A DNA stretch of 64,000 bases, taken from positions 18,604,001 to 18,668,000 of the forward strand of contig CP142453.1 of NCBI GenBank assembly GCA_038049695.1. The letters are read 5' to 3'. The translations under genes and the position numbers were made by a program. Every line of letters starts with the position of its first letter. Within the stretch, counting starts at the first letter, position 1. The stretch comes from Cinnamomum chago. Its lineage: Eukaryota > Streptophyta > Magnoliopsida > Laurales > Lauraceae. Shown here one piece after another: positions 49,239-62,096 of the stretch. Under the pieces are notes generated by a model. The model ran no database searches. It saw only the letters and a program-made list of their open reading frames with translations, and was not told the DNA's origin.

Positions 49239-52200
49239 CTAAGCTGCTGCTCCAACTGGAGGTGCCCCCACCACTTGTGGGCTTTTCTCAGGAGGGACTG
49301 TTAGCAGGGATCTTATCATGGGCTTGACCTTCTCAATGACCTTTATGATGCCCAAGAACATAACCCTGTATGTGATCACCATCCCAAACAAGATTGCAAG
49401 ATCCACCCATTTGGAGTAGCCCATTTCAACTTGCCAAGTATTTCTCAAGATCTCTTTGCCAGTGATGGTGGGTGGCCCAACAACTTGGTTGTTGGGGAAT
49501 GTTAGGCCTATGAATTCATTCTTGTAGAAGCCTTGGTTAGCATACTTGTGGAATGCAATGTAGTACATGGGGTACCTCCAGAAGGGCTTGGGGAGATCAT
49601 CTGGCAACCGGAAGAATCCTCCATTCAACATCATGACTCCTTGAATTCCGGCGCCGGTGATAATGCCCATGAGGAAATCCGGCACGATGCTGGCAACGAT
49701 CATCATCAAGCTCTCAACCAACATCATGCAAACGAATAATACGAGGGAGAAGTATACGAAATGATCGATTCCTCTCTGAAGGCCAACGAGGTAGTAGGCT
49801 ATGGCTCCAGGGACTACAGAGATGAGAAGCAAGTAAGGAATGGAAGAAACTGTGTTGCCGACCACGAATGCAGCGACGCCATAGTGCCCGTTTAGTCTCT
49901 CTCGGCCGAATATCTGTCATGAGCCCAATGGAGAATTAGAAGAGATTGTGAAAATGAGTTATCACCACATCATGATGTCTTTGAGTCTTATCTCATCAAT
50001 CTGGTCAGCTAAAAGAGTTCTACAAATAAACTCCAAACAAACTACGATCAAGAATACTATTCATCTGTGGAGCAAGAAAGTAAGGCCTTATTTTTTATTT
50101 TTTTTCTCCCTTTGTGCATCAACTAGTTCTCTGAAAAACTAATAGTCCAGTTGATGATATTGAGGGAAGGAATGAAGTTGGAAATGCATGTAGTTAATAG
50201 GAACAACGAGTCTGTTTTGGAAAAAACTCTCAATCTATATGAAAAACAAATTACTAGATTTGTTAATCATGTTTACAAAGATCTACTAACCTTCATGTCC
50301 TCCACAAATGAAGGGAATCCACCAATTGCCATGAATGTCAAGAATGCAGCTACAAACATAAGCATTGAACCTCTGGCCTGAAAATTGAAACAATCCAACA
50401 TTAGTACCTGGGCTTGTTGGGCTTTTGGCAGACACAGATGCAATCCTATCAGGACTATTATTTCACTCATGGGCCCATTTCATATAGGGATGATAATGGG
50501 TCAGGTCAGTCTGATTTTGATGGAAAGGGACATATTCCCAACCTGAAGCTGATCACCGAAAGCCATCATCCTTGCTATAAGGGGCGGTCACCCGCAGAAG
50601 ATTAGACTATCGTGATCTTTAGGATCCAATCCACTCAGGTTCAAGCATGAAAGAAAAAAGTGGCATCAAATGAATGGCTTCACCACCTTATTACCTGAAT
50701 TGAGCCATAACTCATGCCAATGTCATGGTAGATGGTGCCAACACAAAGACACAGTGCAATGTAAATTGCAAGACGTAGCCAGTAGTAGCCAAGATCCCTG
50801 TACATGTTCACAAATGATCTTCTTGTAAGGACCATAGACTGAGTGAGGAAGCTGGCTTGGCTTCCTTTCTTATCCAAAGCTCCTCCTTCCTGTAAAAGAA
50901 AACACAACCTTTTTAAGAACCTCACTAACATAAGCCCAGTATATATTTCAATCAAATAGAACACCAAAACAGATATTCTACTCTTGATTTATGCTGTCAT
51001 GGTTTAAAATAACAGTACAGATCAATGAAAAGTGAACTTACTAATGAAAAATCATGTGTTAGCCGCCTTTAGTATAATACTAGCAACGCCATGGGATCTT
51101 TTCACTTGTTTATAATGGCATGCTATATTTTTTAATTCTATTTCCATATGAAACACTCTAAAAAGAAATTTCTTGTAATTGGTGATTCTATATATTTCAT
51201 TTTTATGATTTTCAAAACAAAAAAGTGACAGAAAATGAGCCAATAAAATGGTTTGAGGCATTATATGGACCATTATGTAATAATGGTTTCGGCAGTGGCA
51301 ATTCCTGACTGGATTGCCAACATGACTCAAAACTAGCCTGATAATTCAGGACTTAGATTGACTTCTTTCTATTTTCGGATTGGGTTTATTAGAATAACAT
51401 TCCTGACCAGGTTAACAAGTGGGTTGCATTTTGGGTGACTCCATTATTGCCCTCCAACTTGCAAGCCCAACCCAACCTGTACTTATTGCAAAATGACCCA
51501 CCAAACCAACCAGAACCCAGCATGTTAAGTAAGGTTGAGTTGTTTTAAATCTGTGTTGGGTTTGGGTTTACACTTCCACTCCCATTAAAATATTGGGCTG
51601 CATTTGGGTTGAGACCATGCATGTTACCAAAAATGTTCAACTCAAACTCATTACCACCACTAGTTTTGAACTCTATATATATAGTAGAAGTAGCACTATA
51701 GTAAATAGATAGGGAAAAAAGAAAAAAAACACCATGGATTGATTCCCTGTTGTAGCTCTGATCTGATGGTTGGGAATTTCTGCAGTGATTGTCTGGGTGT
51801 GGAAAAAAGAAAAAGGAAAAGGTACGAAAAAAACACTTAAAATTGTAGGCCTACCGTTTTACATATCTCAACCACCCTTCTTGATACTCGCTGATATGTA
51901 GTGGATGATTTGTATGACTTCACAAGGATGTCGATGGCTTCAGCAGTTGGTATGACTCCATGGCCCTTCTCAATATCCTATTAAGAATACAAGCTATTAA
52001 GACTTGGGATTCCATAAGAGGAGGATTTCTTCTTCTTCTTCTTCTGAGAGAGAGAGAGAGAGGCCATATGCTCACCTGATCGAAGTCTTTGTTAATTGTT
52101 CTGAGGAAGTGATCAGAAGGGTTCCTCAATGATGGGCATGGAAAGCCATTCACAGCAAAAAACTGCAATAGGTACAAAGATAAGAGTGATATCAATAAAT

Positions 52201-54863
52201 TCATTTCTACAGAATCTGACCCTTGTCCACAAATTCTGACCAAGGTTGAAAAGGGGTTCGTGTCTATGGTATACCCACAATATCATATGGACTCCTCTAT
52301 ATATCAATATGACTGAATTTCACACCGAGGATTGATCATACGTACTGAACATAATTGTATGTTTCACACATGACCAATCCAACAAATGAAATCACTCTTG
52401 AGTGCAAGGCGTATCGTGTCTTAGCTACATCCTCGATACAAAGACAACATCTATCGATAATTTCTTCTTCTTCCAACTAATTTGTGATGTGATACCTGCA
52501 AAAGTGTACTGAGGTTTTGGGGTGTTCATGGATCGGGTTGGGCCGAGCTGAGGTATATCCAGCCCAGAACTGGCCCGACTTCTAAAATATAGATCCAAGC
52601 CTGGCCGAAGCCCGAGTTAGGCCTCAAGTGCCTGGCTCAAGCCCAGCCCCCCTTAAAAGGAGTAATACAGAGCCCAACCTGAGTTTGCTATAATAAAAAA
52701 TTTGCTTGCATAGTTCAAAGTTGTAGCCCAAGTGGTTTTGTCTCTCGTACATGGGTGCGATGGAAGGTGCTGGAGTCCCCTCTCTATAACTCTGTATTAA
52801 TATTTTTATATTTGGGCCTGTTCGGGATGGGGCTTTGGCTCTCTAACATTGAACCCAGGCGTGGCCCATCTATTAAATGGGCCTAAAAAAATGTTCGACC
52901 CCAGCCCGAGTACAAAACCTACCGCGAAAGTGCGACCCAAAGCGGGTTGGGCTTGGGCAGTCCTGGTCCATGAACAACCGTACTGAGGTTTCCAAGCAAA
53001 CAAGAAAAGAAAATGCTACTAAGGTTTTGTCCACACTGGATCTGGCTTGAGCCCAATTGGCAAGAAGGACCATAAAGTGGTTCATATATAATCGGGTTTC
53101 TCAGAAATAGATGGTTGATTTAACATAATGAAAGCCCACATTGAGTACATTGATAGATAATCACCTCATTAGCAGCAGCAGCAGGCCCAAAATAAACTGT
53201 TCTCCCAGCAGAGAGAAGACAAAGGTTATGAAAGAGTTCAAAGACTTCACTGCTGGGTTGATGGATAGAAGCTACGATAGTTCTCCCTCCATGGCGTGCA
53301 AGGCCCACAATCCTGCTCATTACATGGTAAGAAGCTGCGCTGTCTAGCCCGCTGGTAGGCTCGTCGAGGAAGAGAAGCATCGGGCGGGTTAGGATCTCAA
53401 TGCAAATGCTCACCCTCCTCTTTTGGCCACCACTCAGACCTTTGGAGGACCACCCTCCAATTCTGGTGTTCATGGCGTCTTGCAGGCCCATCTCCCTTAT
53501 TGTCATTTCTGCTCTTGCCTTCTTCTCAGATAAGGGCATGGAGTCAGGAAGCTGGAGCTGAGCAGAGTAGTACACAGCTTCTTTGACTGTTAGAGTTGTC
53601 ATCAGAGTGTCATCTTGGGTCACATAGGCCTGTATTAACAAACAAAACTTCATGGTTACAAGTGAGACTTTTTAACTTGAAAATTAGATTGGGGTAGGTT
53701 CATTTGATCAGCCTTTTTGATTCGTTTGATTAGGAGTTTTTTTGAGTTCGATGAACTAATTCATTTGACTATAATTTAATTAATGAGGTCCACATTTGAA
53801 ATGCAAATTACTGGAAATAAGTGTCCGTACTTATTTACTTCAATCTAAGTTGCCTACTGCCTGGTGACAGATTGGTCACATATAAAACACACAATTAAAA
53901 ATAAAAATCAATGGATGCAAAATGCAATCAAGTGATGAGTCTAAGGGTGAGGCCATCTCCATTTGGAGTTGGCCTTGGAGTAAAATGAATATACAGGTAA
54001 GGCATTACTTTTGAACAGCTTGGATTCCATGTGGATAGTAGAAGAAAGTAATGAGAAAAGAAAAAATGAAACTAGAATATAAGGTTTGGAGGAGGTGCCA
54101 AATTCTGTCTGGTGCTAATTCATGCTAAGTGTAGATGTTAGTGGCAGATTGGTCATGGGTGGGTCTCATATGGATTGTTGCCTATCATATCAAAACTCTC
54201 TACTATGTCTTCATATATCTCATATGAAAACTAGCCTGTGGGCACATTTGGATGTAAGTCAATTGTAGAGATTACTACAAACAGAGGTAATACTCATAGA
54301 TGGCATAGCTAGATCATTATAGCTATGAAATTTAAAATCCCATCTATCATCGTGACAACTTATAAATGGGTGTTTCAAACTGTAGATTGATGATAGGGCT
54401 GCCCATATGGACTGATGACAAAGATAGATTAGCTGGTCATTAAAGCTGTGATGTAACAGTCTCCTCTGTCTTTAACAGAATCTGTTCAGTTCTGTTTCTC
54501 AGTTGCAACTGAGTTTGTTTCAGCAGATTCCTTTTTTACATAGTTATCTCGCTGTTTTTTTTTTTTTTTTTTTCTCTTTTTTTTTTCTTTTTTTATAATG
54601 TAGGTTTCCAGCCCATTGGACCAGAATAATCCCTACGGGCATAGAAGAGAAAGCTAGATAAAATTACCTGTGGCCCCCTTCCATGTGAACTTCAAATGTG
54701 TATAGTTAACTTATTGTAACTAACCATTGTATGTATAGTGGTTCATCTATTTAAGCTGAATAAGAATCATTTCACGGATAAAAGCTCCTCTAGAACCCAC
54801 TCCTCCTTATAGTTTTGTTGGACTTCTTTTAATTAAATATGTATAGTTGACGTCTTAGGATGC

Positions 54864-54895
<32 letters not shown>

Positions 54896-57800
54896 ATATT
54901 CAGGTGAGAACTGTTCTCACATATTATGTGAGAACTTTCTTGTGGGACCCATTTGGGGATGGGACTAGTGGGGATGGAAAGATCTATGTAAGACCACACC
55001 AAGTTTCAAGATTGACCCCAAACTCATGCCCCTAACCTATTCATCCGTGACCCACAAGTTTGATGACTTCATATTCAAAAAAAATATCTAACCCTCGATC
55101 CAACGGTTCAGTCCATTCGGATATGTGTGAATCCTTTGGATTAGTGACTATCAAGGGGTTCCCTATTGGTTGCTAGGTTTGGATGGATTGCTAGTTGGGC
55201 CCTGCAAAAAAAATTCTCATATAATAGGTGAGAACTTGGCAATGAGAACTTTTTTGCGGGGCCCAACTAACAATCCATCTAAACCTAGCAACTAATAGGG
55301 AGATGCTCCTATGAGAGAGATGCTCCTATGAGAGATAGGGGGGGCTCACACCAATATCCAATGGCAACAACTTAAATGTGATGGCCCACTCCTTATCTCT
55401 CATAGTAAGGAGAGATGCATCTCTAATAGGAGCATCTCCCTATATATTATATATATAATATATAGGGAGATGCTCCTATAAGAGACCCTCACATTCGTAT
55501 CTATTGCCAACAACTTAAATGTAAGGGCCTCACATTTATCTCTCATAATAGCATCTCCCATATATATATATATATATATATATATGGGAGATGATCTTAT
55601 ATGAGAGATTATGGACGGGTTCGCATCCATATCTAAAGGCAACAACTTAAATGTGAGGGTCTCACCTTATTTCTCATAAGCTCACATCCATATCCAATGG
55701 CAACAACTTAAATATGAGGACCCCCACCTTATCTCTCATAATAAAGTGAGAGGCATCTCTCATAGGATTATCTCCCTATATGTGTGTGTGTGAAATATTC
55801 ATGCGTGTCCATCATTCACCATATTATGGTGAGGGATAACATAGTAGGAACTTTATAATACATCCGAACCATCCACACACATGGAACCTCCTTAAGTACA
55901 CTAGACCCATTTAATTTTCACCTATCCAAATGGATTGGATCAAGAGTTAAATTTCTTACTTTAATATAAAGTCATTAAATTTGTGATAGACCTCAAATTT
56001 GATATATGGGCTCATCCTCCCTAGGTTGTATATATATATATATGTATGTGTATGCATGTATGTATGTATGTGTATGTATATATAAGTATATGGGAGATGC
56101 TCTTATGTTAGCATTTCTCACATTACGATGAGAGCTAGGGGGTATTGGATATGGATGTGAGGGGCCCCACCCTATCACTCATAGCAAGGTGAGAGTAGCT
56201 TTGATAGGAGCATCTTCCATATATATATAGATATATATATATATATGTATATGGTAGGAAATTAATAATATAACCATATGCATCTTTTGACAATTACAAA
56301 TAACCACCTCCACTTTTTTCTCTTTTTTACAAATAACCACTTCTATCAATATGGAAAAAAAAAGGCTAAGTCAACTAACTTGACCATTGGTCAATGGTGA
56401 ATTTTGAACTGGGATAAAAAGTTTCCTGAAAGGGTAAATTTTTTTCTCGCACTTAATCCTTTTCAATTAAAATAGGGGCAATAAAAAAAATCATTTAACT
56501 TGAGCCAATTGAATAAGGATTAGCATCTTTTGTTAATCTGAACAAGGTTAGATCTAGGAATATTTAATCTTTTTTGGGTAAAATATGTTAAACTTCATCC
56601 ACCGCTTTGCGTTTTAGGTAGAGGTGCACAAAAAATCCGTTGATCTGTAAATCCGATCCGATCCAATCCGCGGATTTTTATCCGATCCAAAGGTAACAAG
56701 ATTGGTAACGGATTGAGAATTTTGTGATCCATTAGCAATGGATCGGTGGCGGATTCCACCCACAATCGGCATATTCAATCCGATCCGATCCGTTGACATT
56801 AAATATAAATAAAAAAAACATAATGGGTCTAAATATAAATTAAGATGTCTAAATATAAAATAAGAAAAAAATTTATAGGTCAAAATGTAATTTTTTTACA
56901 ACATGTTTGATATTTTTCTTTTAACATTAGATTGAACGGATTAATCCAATGCAATCCGTAGACGACTAGATCGAATCGGATCGGATTTTAATAGCCACGG
57001 ATTGGTGACAGAATTCAAATACGTCAATTCGTAGGTAATGGATTTGTGACGGATTTGATCCAATCCGCACCAATCCGATCTGTGCATGCCCCTAGTTTTA
57101 GGATAAACAGAAGTTGCTTATTTGTAAAAAGTAAAAGCAGCAGTTGGTTATATGTAATCATGCAAAATACCTGTGATTATATGTAAATCTTCCAATTTTA
57201 TATTCATATATATATATATATTTATATAGCTTGTTATGTTGTACTAGCATAAACACTGGATTTGGTCATAAATCAAGATTAAGTGAATGATTTTCTTACC
57301 GAAGCGCCAAAAGCTAGTGTCTGCTTTCGCCCGTTGATCAGAATGTCTCCGGATTGCCTTGTATTTGAGCCTAATCTTCCTGTAAAAGGTTGTGAATTAG
57401 AGGCATAAAGAAGCAATAAAAAATAGAACTTTGCTTTAACCTGAAAAAAAATATTATGGGTCATTATCAATGGGCACAAGAGCAGATGCTTCGATTATTT
57501 CATAAAATAGTCTCCTCATTGGAACTTGGTGTGTTCTTCTCGCTGAAATATCTCAAATGATATAGCAATTTGTATCAGGTGCTGTATAACAAGTAAGATC
57601 TTAAGCATATATATATACTTAAAGGAAATTTATATAATCCAACCTATATTTTTGCCATTATAAAAAACCACCAAACTTCCCACTTTACAAATATACACAG
57701 CTATTGCTTTTGAAATTTTGTTCACCACCTTTACCATGAACTATATATTAATCCTGAATTAATTGACTTGAATATGATTTAACAGTCTTTTCAAATTGTG

Positions 57801-59079
57801 GCCTAAATTTAAGTTGAGTGAGTAAGGCAAGATCTAAAAAAGTTTTGTATCCATTTAGGACAAAATACAATGGATTTGGCAACTATTGAAAAGTAACCAC
57901 CGATTTTATAGTAAATTTGGTTGGTTGAGATTTTCAAAATAATAAAGACAGTTATTTTGTAGAAAAACTAAAAAGTACAAGTGGTTGTTTATAATTCTCA
58001 AAAGATCATACGTGGTTTCAAATTACAACCATCGTATCTCCATTGTATCGAGGGCATAGGCCAATAGATAACACCTAAAATAAGACAAATAATATTCTCC
58101 ATAGGATAAATGGAGGTGGGTCTTTTGGTGAAGAAGTTTTAGTAAGTGTGATTCTTTGTGACTTGCCTATATAAGAATAAGGAGTCACAGGGTCGGACAC
58201 ATTATATTTCATAGATTAGATTAGGCATACACGAAGAGATCCACAGATTTACCCAATTACCTCTCTATATTCAAATCTATCATATGATAAAAAAAAAATA
58301 AATATCCATCGTATACTTAATGAGACCTGAACCCCAACTACTCAACAAGTTTTTGGGTGACAGGTTTGCTCGGAGTTGATAAGAAGAAGAAGATGACGAT
58401 GTTATTATCGTCATTAAAGCCTTGTCCCAATTTCATTCTGATGGGCGATCTATCCTGAGTCATATCATCAGGTGAAAAAAGCAAAAAATAAATAAAAAAA
58501 TAAATAAATAGAATCACAAATATTACCTGCCAATGCATCTAGAAGCGTGGACTTGCCACACCCAGAAGGGCCCATGATAGCCAAGACCTCACCAGGCTGT
58601 GCATACCCTGTGAGCCCCTGAAGAATGGGCAGGCTACCGCCTTTTCCACTGGACGCCGTCACCCGCAAATCCTCCCATGTCAAGAAGACACCGTCGTGAT
58701 TCAGGCGGCCTTCCGCTGGAGACCAAGTAACCACCCGCCGCCCCTCTTCCTGGTTTGACATCACCCTCTCCACAGCCCTCGAGCTGTTGATTTCTGGTGC
58801 AACTAGCAGGGACGGCGCTTCAAAACTCACGATACTTGGGCTAGACCCAGACTTGGAAGCAGAAGCAGCAGCAGCAGCAGAGGTAATAGCTGAAGGGTGA
58901 GGAGTAGAATGATGAGGTTTGGAAGCAGTGCTGAAAGGGAAGATTCCTTCCTCTCCATAGGACAAGCCCTCTTGTGAATCAAAGCTGCCCATCTCTTGGT
59001 ATTGTTTGGCCATGGGTAATCTTGTTGGGCTTGGATTTGGTGTCCACCTTGGGACATTTATGTGAGGATCAGAAGCCAT
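49239..59079 (-). CDS. ABCG half-size transporter (ABCG11/WBC11-like clade)
   Basis: Half transporters of this clade export cuticular lipids or related compounds across the plasma membrane and work as dimers. Exons: 58527-59079, 57300-57379, 53165-53629, 52076-52162, 51855-51977, 50695-50889, 50291-50377, 49239-49913; 754 aa. The N-terminus (1-120) is Ser/Pro/Ala-rich with an Ala run. The ATPase domain shows Walker [10 protein letters not shown] (170-178), Q-loop YVTQDD, signature LSGGQ (276-280), Walker B LLFLDEP (296-302) and H-loop His334. Exons 6-8 encode about six membrane helices, beginning after [10 protein letters not shown], with the loop [20 protein letters not shown] typical of WBC11 relatives. 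The C-terminus ([14 protein letters not shown]) differs from Arabidopsis ABCG11, so it may be a paralogous subgroup. All catalytic motifs are intact. Confidence 0.92.
52517..52982. mobile_element. hAT-like non-autonomous element in ABCG intron 3
   Basis: Ends are TTGGGGTGTTCATGG and, reverse-complemented, TACGGTTGTTCATGG. An 8-bp duplication CTGAGGTT flanks them (52509-52516 and 52983-52990). Body of 466 bp made of words like GGCCCGA and CCCAGCCC; no transposase. Similar ends occur at 2694-2998. Confidence 0.8.
54862..55790. mobile_element. Cluster of MITEs embedded in (TA)n tracts
   Basis: (TA)n at 54862-54891 leads into a MITE whose inner phrase GTGAGAAC recurs inverted. A large inverted repeat follows (arms 55162-55219 and 55243-55299) containing TAGGTTTGGATGGATTG and its complement. 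Then come several copies of GGGAGATGCTCCTATGAGAGA-like ends around phrases like GGCAACAACTTAAATGTGAG, separated by (TA)n at 55435-55460 and 55560-55585. Termini abut TA dinucleotides, as for Tc1/mariner-type MITEs. Individual elements are nested and hard to bound. Confidence 0.65.
56088..56240. mobile_element. Further (TA)n-associated MITE
   Basis: It starts TATGGGAGATGCTCTTATGT and ends GATAGGAGCATCTTCCATA, imperfect inverted ends, next to TATATATA tracts on the right. The inside has GGATATGGATGTGAGGGGCC, as in the cluster at 55300-55760, in the reverse sense. Confidence 0.7.
56619..57094. mobile_element. hAT-like non-autonomous element in ABCG intron 2
   Basis: Perfect 8-bp target duplication GTTTTAGG (56611-56618 and 57095-57102). 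Ends TAGAGGTGCACA and, reverse-complemented, TAGGGGCATGCACA. The 476-bp body consists largely of permutations of GATCCGATCC and AATCCG, and has no ORF of note. Confidence 0.88.
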
Positions 59080-59185
59080 ATGCTAATGAGCAGAAGAAAA
59101 GCACCAGCAGCAAAGAGTGTCCTGGTTTTACAGGAAGAGCAGGGGCAGGAGAGGGATGAGTTGCAAGAGGGAAATGACATGGGGT

Positions 59186-59193
59186 ATTTAAAG
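59186..59193 (-). promoter_or_regulatory. Possible TATA box of the ABCG gene
   Basis: TTTAAATA on the minus strand, about 105 bp upstream of the ATG. It is the best TATA-like site in the expected interval, but is not a perfect consensus. Confidence 0.45.
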
Positions 59194-61375
59194 ACCCTGA
59201 GGGAGATTTGTTTGTTCCACTTGTGGACCATTAGTAGACAATGGGTCTCCAATCCCCATCTCAATCGGTTTGTGTCATTCATAAGTTTTTTTGAATGGAG
59301 ATTTTACGGATAACTACATGTATTTTTCTGCAATTAGAGAAGGCCAGCTGGCACGTTTCAAAGACTACTTTTAAATTCACATAGACACCCTTCCAAAGTT
59401 ACAAATTGACTAAAAACACCCACGTCTTAAATGTGTCCTTTCGTATTCTCTCACTTTCTTTGCAGTTTGGAAACTCTAATCTAATCTAAATAATAACTAA
59501 GTAAATTAAAGTCTAAACTGAATTAGCAAGAGAAATAATTGAGTATTTACATCATTTAAAAAACCGGCCCATAATTTTTTAGGCTCTAACCCTCCTAGTG
59601 TTTTAGCTGAAAAAGCTCTACTAAAAAAAAGTCAGCCCCTTAACTTGTTTTTTAAAGCCAAAACTCTTTTTTTTTTAATAAAATGAGAAATATAATTACA
59701 GCGCTTTACCAAATGCTCTAATATGTAAGTAAGCTCAAAATTATAAAATAAGAGTTTTTTTTTCTTTAGAGTTTTCAAATGGCTTCATTAGCTTCTTTTT
59801 TTTTCTTTTTCTTCTATAATTAACAATGGAAAATAGTTGTTCTTAGGTATGGTCCCCATTGAAAATTCTAAAGATTTATTATTCTTTTATGATCTATTGT
59901 GATTTTTCAATTATAATAAGGGTTTCACATTGTGAATTAAAATTAGGGTTTGTGGAAATTAGTCGCCAATTGCCTTTTTAACTTTTACAAGCTGATCACC
60001 ACCTCTATTAATTTAAAAAAAACTTGGCAACCAGCCTTAACTGAATACAAAAAGATGGTTTTCATGATTAGAATAATAATGCATGTGTTATATAATATAC
60101 TAGCAACAAGGCCACGTGCTTAGCCTCGAGACAAAAAATAAGATATTACATTTTGAATTTATGAGATATTAAAATTAATTATAAACATACAAGAATATAT
60201 TCATGCATATTTATATAAAAACAGTCAACACATCTTCAATCACAAATACAAGTGGTCAACATCAACAATAAACCATTATAAAGATAACGCTAAAAAATTC
60301 ATTCAACAACAACATAAAAATAATAATAAAAGCAATAATTACTAAAGAATATATAGAAAACCGAATTTTGTTTATATTTATAATATTAGTACTAAGAAAT
60401 GCATTTAAGTTTTTGTTACCCATTGATAATTTCTAAGCCCAATAAAACAAAGCCACCCCATTTGTGCTTGTTTGTATAACAAGAGGATTATAGTTTACGC
60501 ATAGTTTTTATTTCCACATAAGAATGGAATTTTTTATTTTCGTAGAAAATGAAAGTCCTCTCTATTAAGGAAAAACGATTCATTTTTTTCTTCTATGCAA
60601 GGAAAATACTTCACACCAAACAACATAATATTGTTAACAAAGAAAATCATAAAAATTTGCAATTTTCTAGTTGCACAAATGCACCTTTTTTTTCTTTTCA
60701 CATAGGCCAATGGTCATTTCAATCCCTCCGCACAAATTTCTTCTCTACCCCTTTGAAGTAGCACCAATACCATTTTAGAACTGATCACACCGTTTTTTAG
60801 CTCTAGAGTTTTTAAAAAATATATAAAGATCTTAACTTTAAAAGCAATAAATTATGAGACTTTAAAACCATATGCTAGTGTTATTTGATCCCAGTAAAAA
60901 TTGGCCCACCTTGGATCAATGTATATATCTTTTAATTATGAGTTCATGTGGGCCCATGGAAGTGTAATTTATGGTGGGCCAAACCTAAGGTCATATGTCC
61001 ATATAATCAGATTAGAAAATGATGCATATAAGATTAAAAAAAAAAAACCTCGAACCTCAAAACATTTTTATCACAAGCCCATTCATGAGGTGGTCTACTA
61101 GAAGGCCGGGTCTGATTTTCGTTCACATGTAACAATCTTTGAATAGAATAGAGCTCTATTTGGAAATTAAAAGAAAATGATATTTTTAATGAAAAATGTA
61201 TTAGTGTGAATTGTTGAAAGGTGGGCCATAAAAATTAAAATAAAAAATGACAATCTTGAGAAGATGGAAGATAGATGGTGCTGAGAGAGAGACAGCAAAA
61301 TAGAGAGATTTTAGGGAATATTGATTGTAAGACTTTAAGAGATAAAGGATATAGATAAAGAGATTTTTTTGAAAA

Positions 61376-61437
61376 AAAAAATTGTGGCATGTGATGACGT
61401 GGCACAAAAATTGTGGCATGTGATGACGTGGTACCTT
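61376..61437. repeat. Tandem duplication of a 29-bp unit
   Basis: Two adjacent copies of AAAATTGTGGCATGTGATGA followed by CGTGG, separated by a few bases. Confidence 0.8.
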
Positions 61438-61722
61438 AAAGCACTTATGTTTTTTCTCCATATTTATTTGAAAGGAGAATGATTGGGTTGCTGAGGTGGC
61501 ACCCCTCACACCCCACCTCCCCCTTTGCTTTAATATATATAATTGTTGTGATGGAATGAAAATTTCTTTGGATTTAACTCAATTTGAGCTAAACCCAAAG
61601 TGCCAGCTGTAGTTAATTTGACTCGAATTCAGGGTCAAATTAAGCAACGAATTTTCGCCCTCGGAGGGTCCATAGATTAAATAAGGCAAATTGATAGCCA
61701 TAAAGTGTTTTCAATCCCTTCT

Positions 61723-62096
61723 TAGGGATGTAAATGGGTATCCGATTCTCTGATTATCCGGAGGTTCTGACCCATTAAAAATAGGGTCTGAGTCCTTATT
61801 TAGGCCCATATAAGTAAATGAGTCCAGTTCTGATTCTACTTTGGTTCGGACCCGTGACTCGAGACCCGACATACTACCTCAATTTTTGAAAATCTCTCAT
61901 AAAAGCCATGTCTTTTTAATACCATTCTCTACCTAAACACGGATCCGGATCCAGAACCGTCCCATATATGGTTCTAGTTCAGGTTCTAGAGCCAAGAAAC
62001 CGATTCCGAAATGGTTCCAGGTCCGATCCAATTCTACCTTCTTTTTAACGGTTCCGGTGGTGAACCCGGACCGGAACCGACCCGTTTACAACTCTA
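61723..62096. mobile_element. hAT-like non-autonomous element
   Basis: Ends TAGGGATGTAAATGGGT and, reverse-complemented, TAGAGTTGTAAACGGGT. Flanking 8-mers TCCCTTCT (61715-61722) and CCTCTTCT (62097-62104) match at 6 of 8 positions. The 374-bp body is rich in permutations of GGTTCCGG and GACCCG; no ORF. Confidence 0.72.

Larger units (their letters stand above)
53630..57299 (-). other. ABCG intron 2 (3.7 kb)
   Basis: Donor TCG/gtaaga and acceptor taatacag/GCC. It is filled by MITE-like sequences in (TA)n tracts (54860-56240), a poly-T tract (54555-54595) and a hAT-like element (56619-57094). No coding sequence is seen. Confidence 0.85.

Noticed and set aside
60060-60130. ACTAGCAACAAGGCCACGTGCTTAGC, like a phrase common at ends of some plant elements
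   Set aside because: No matching second end or target duplication found nearby.
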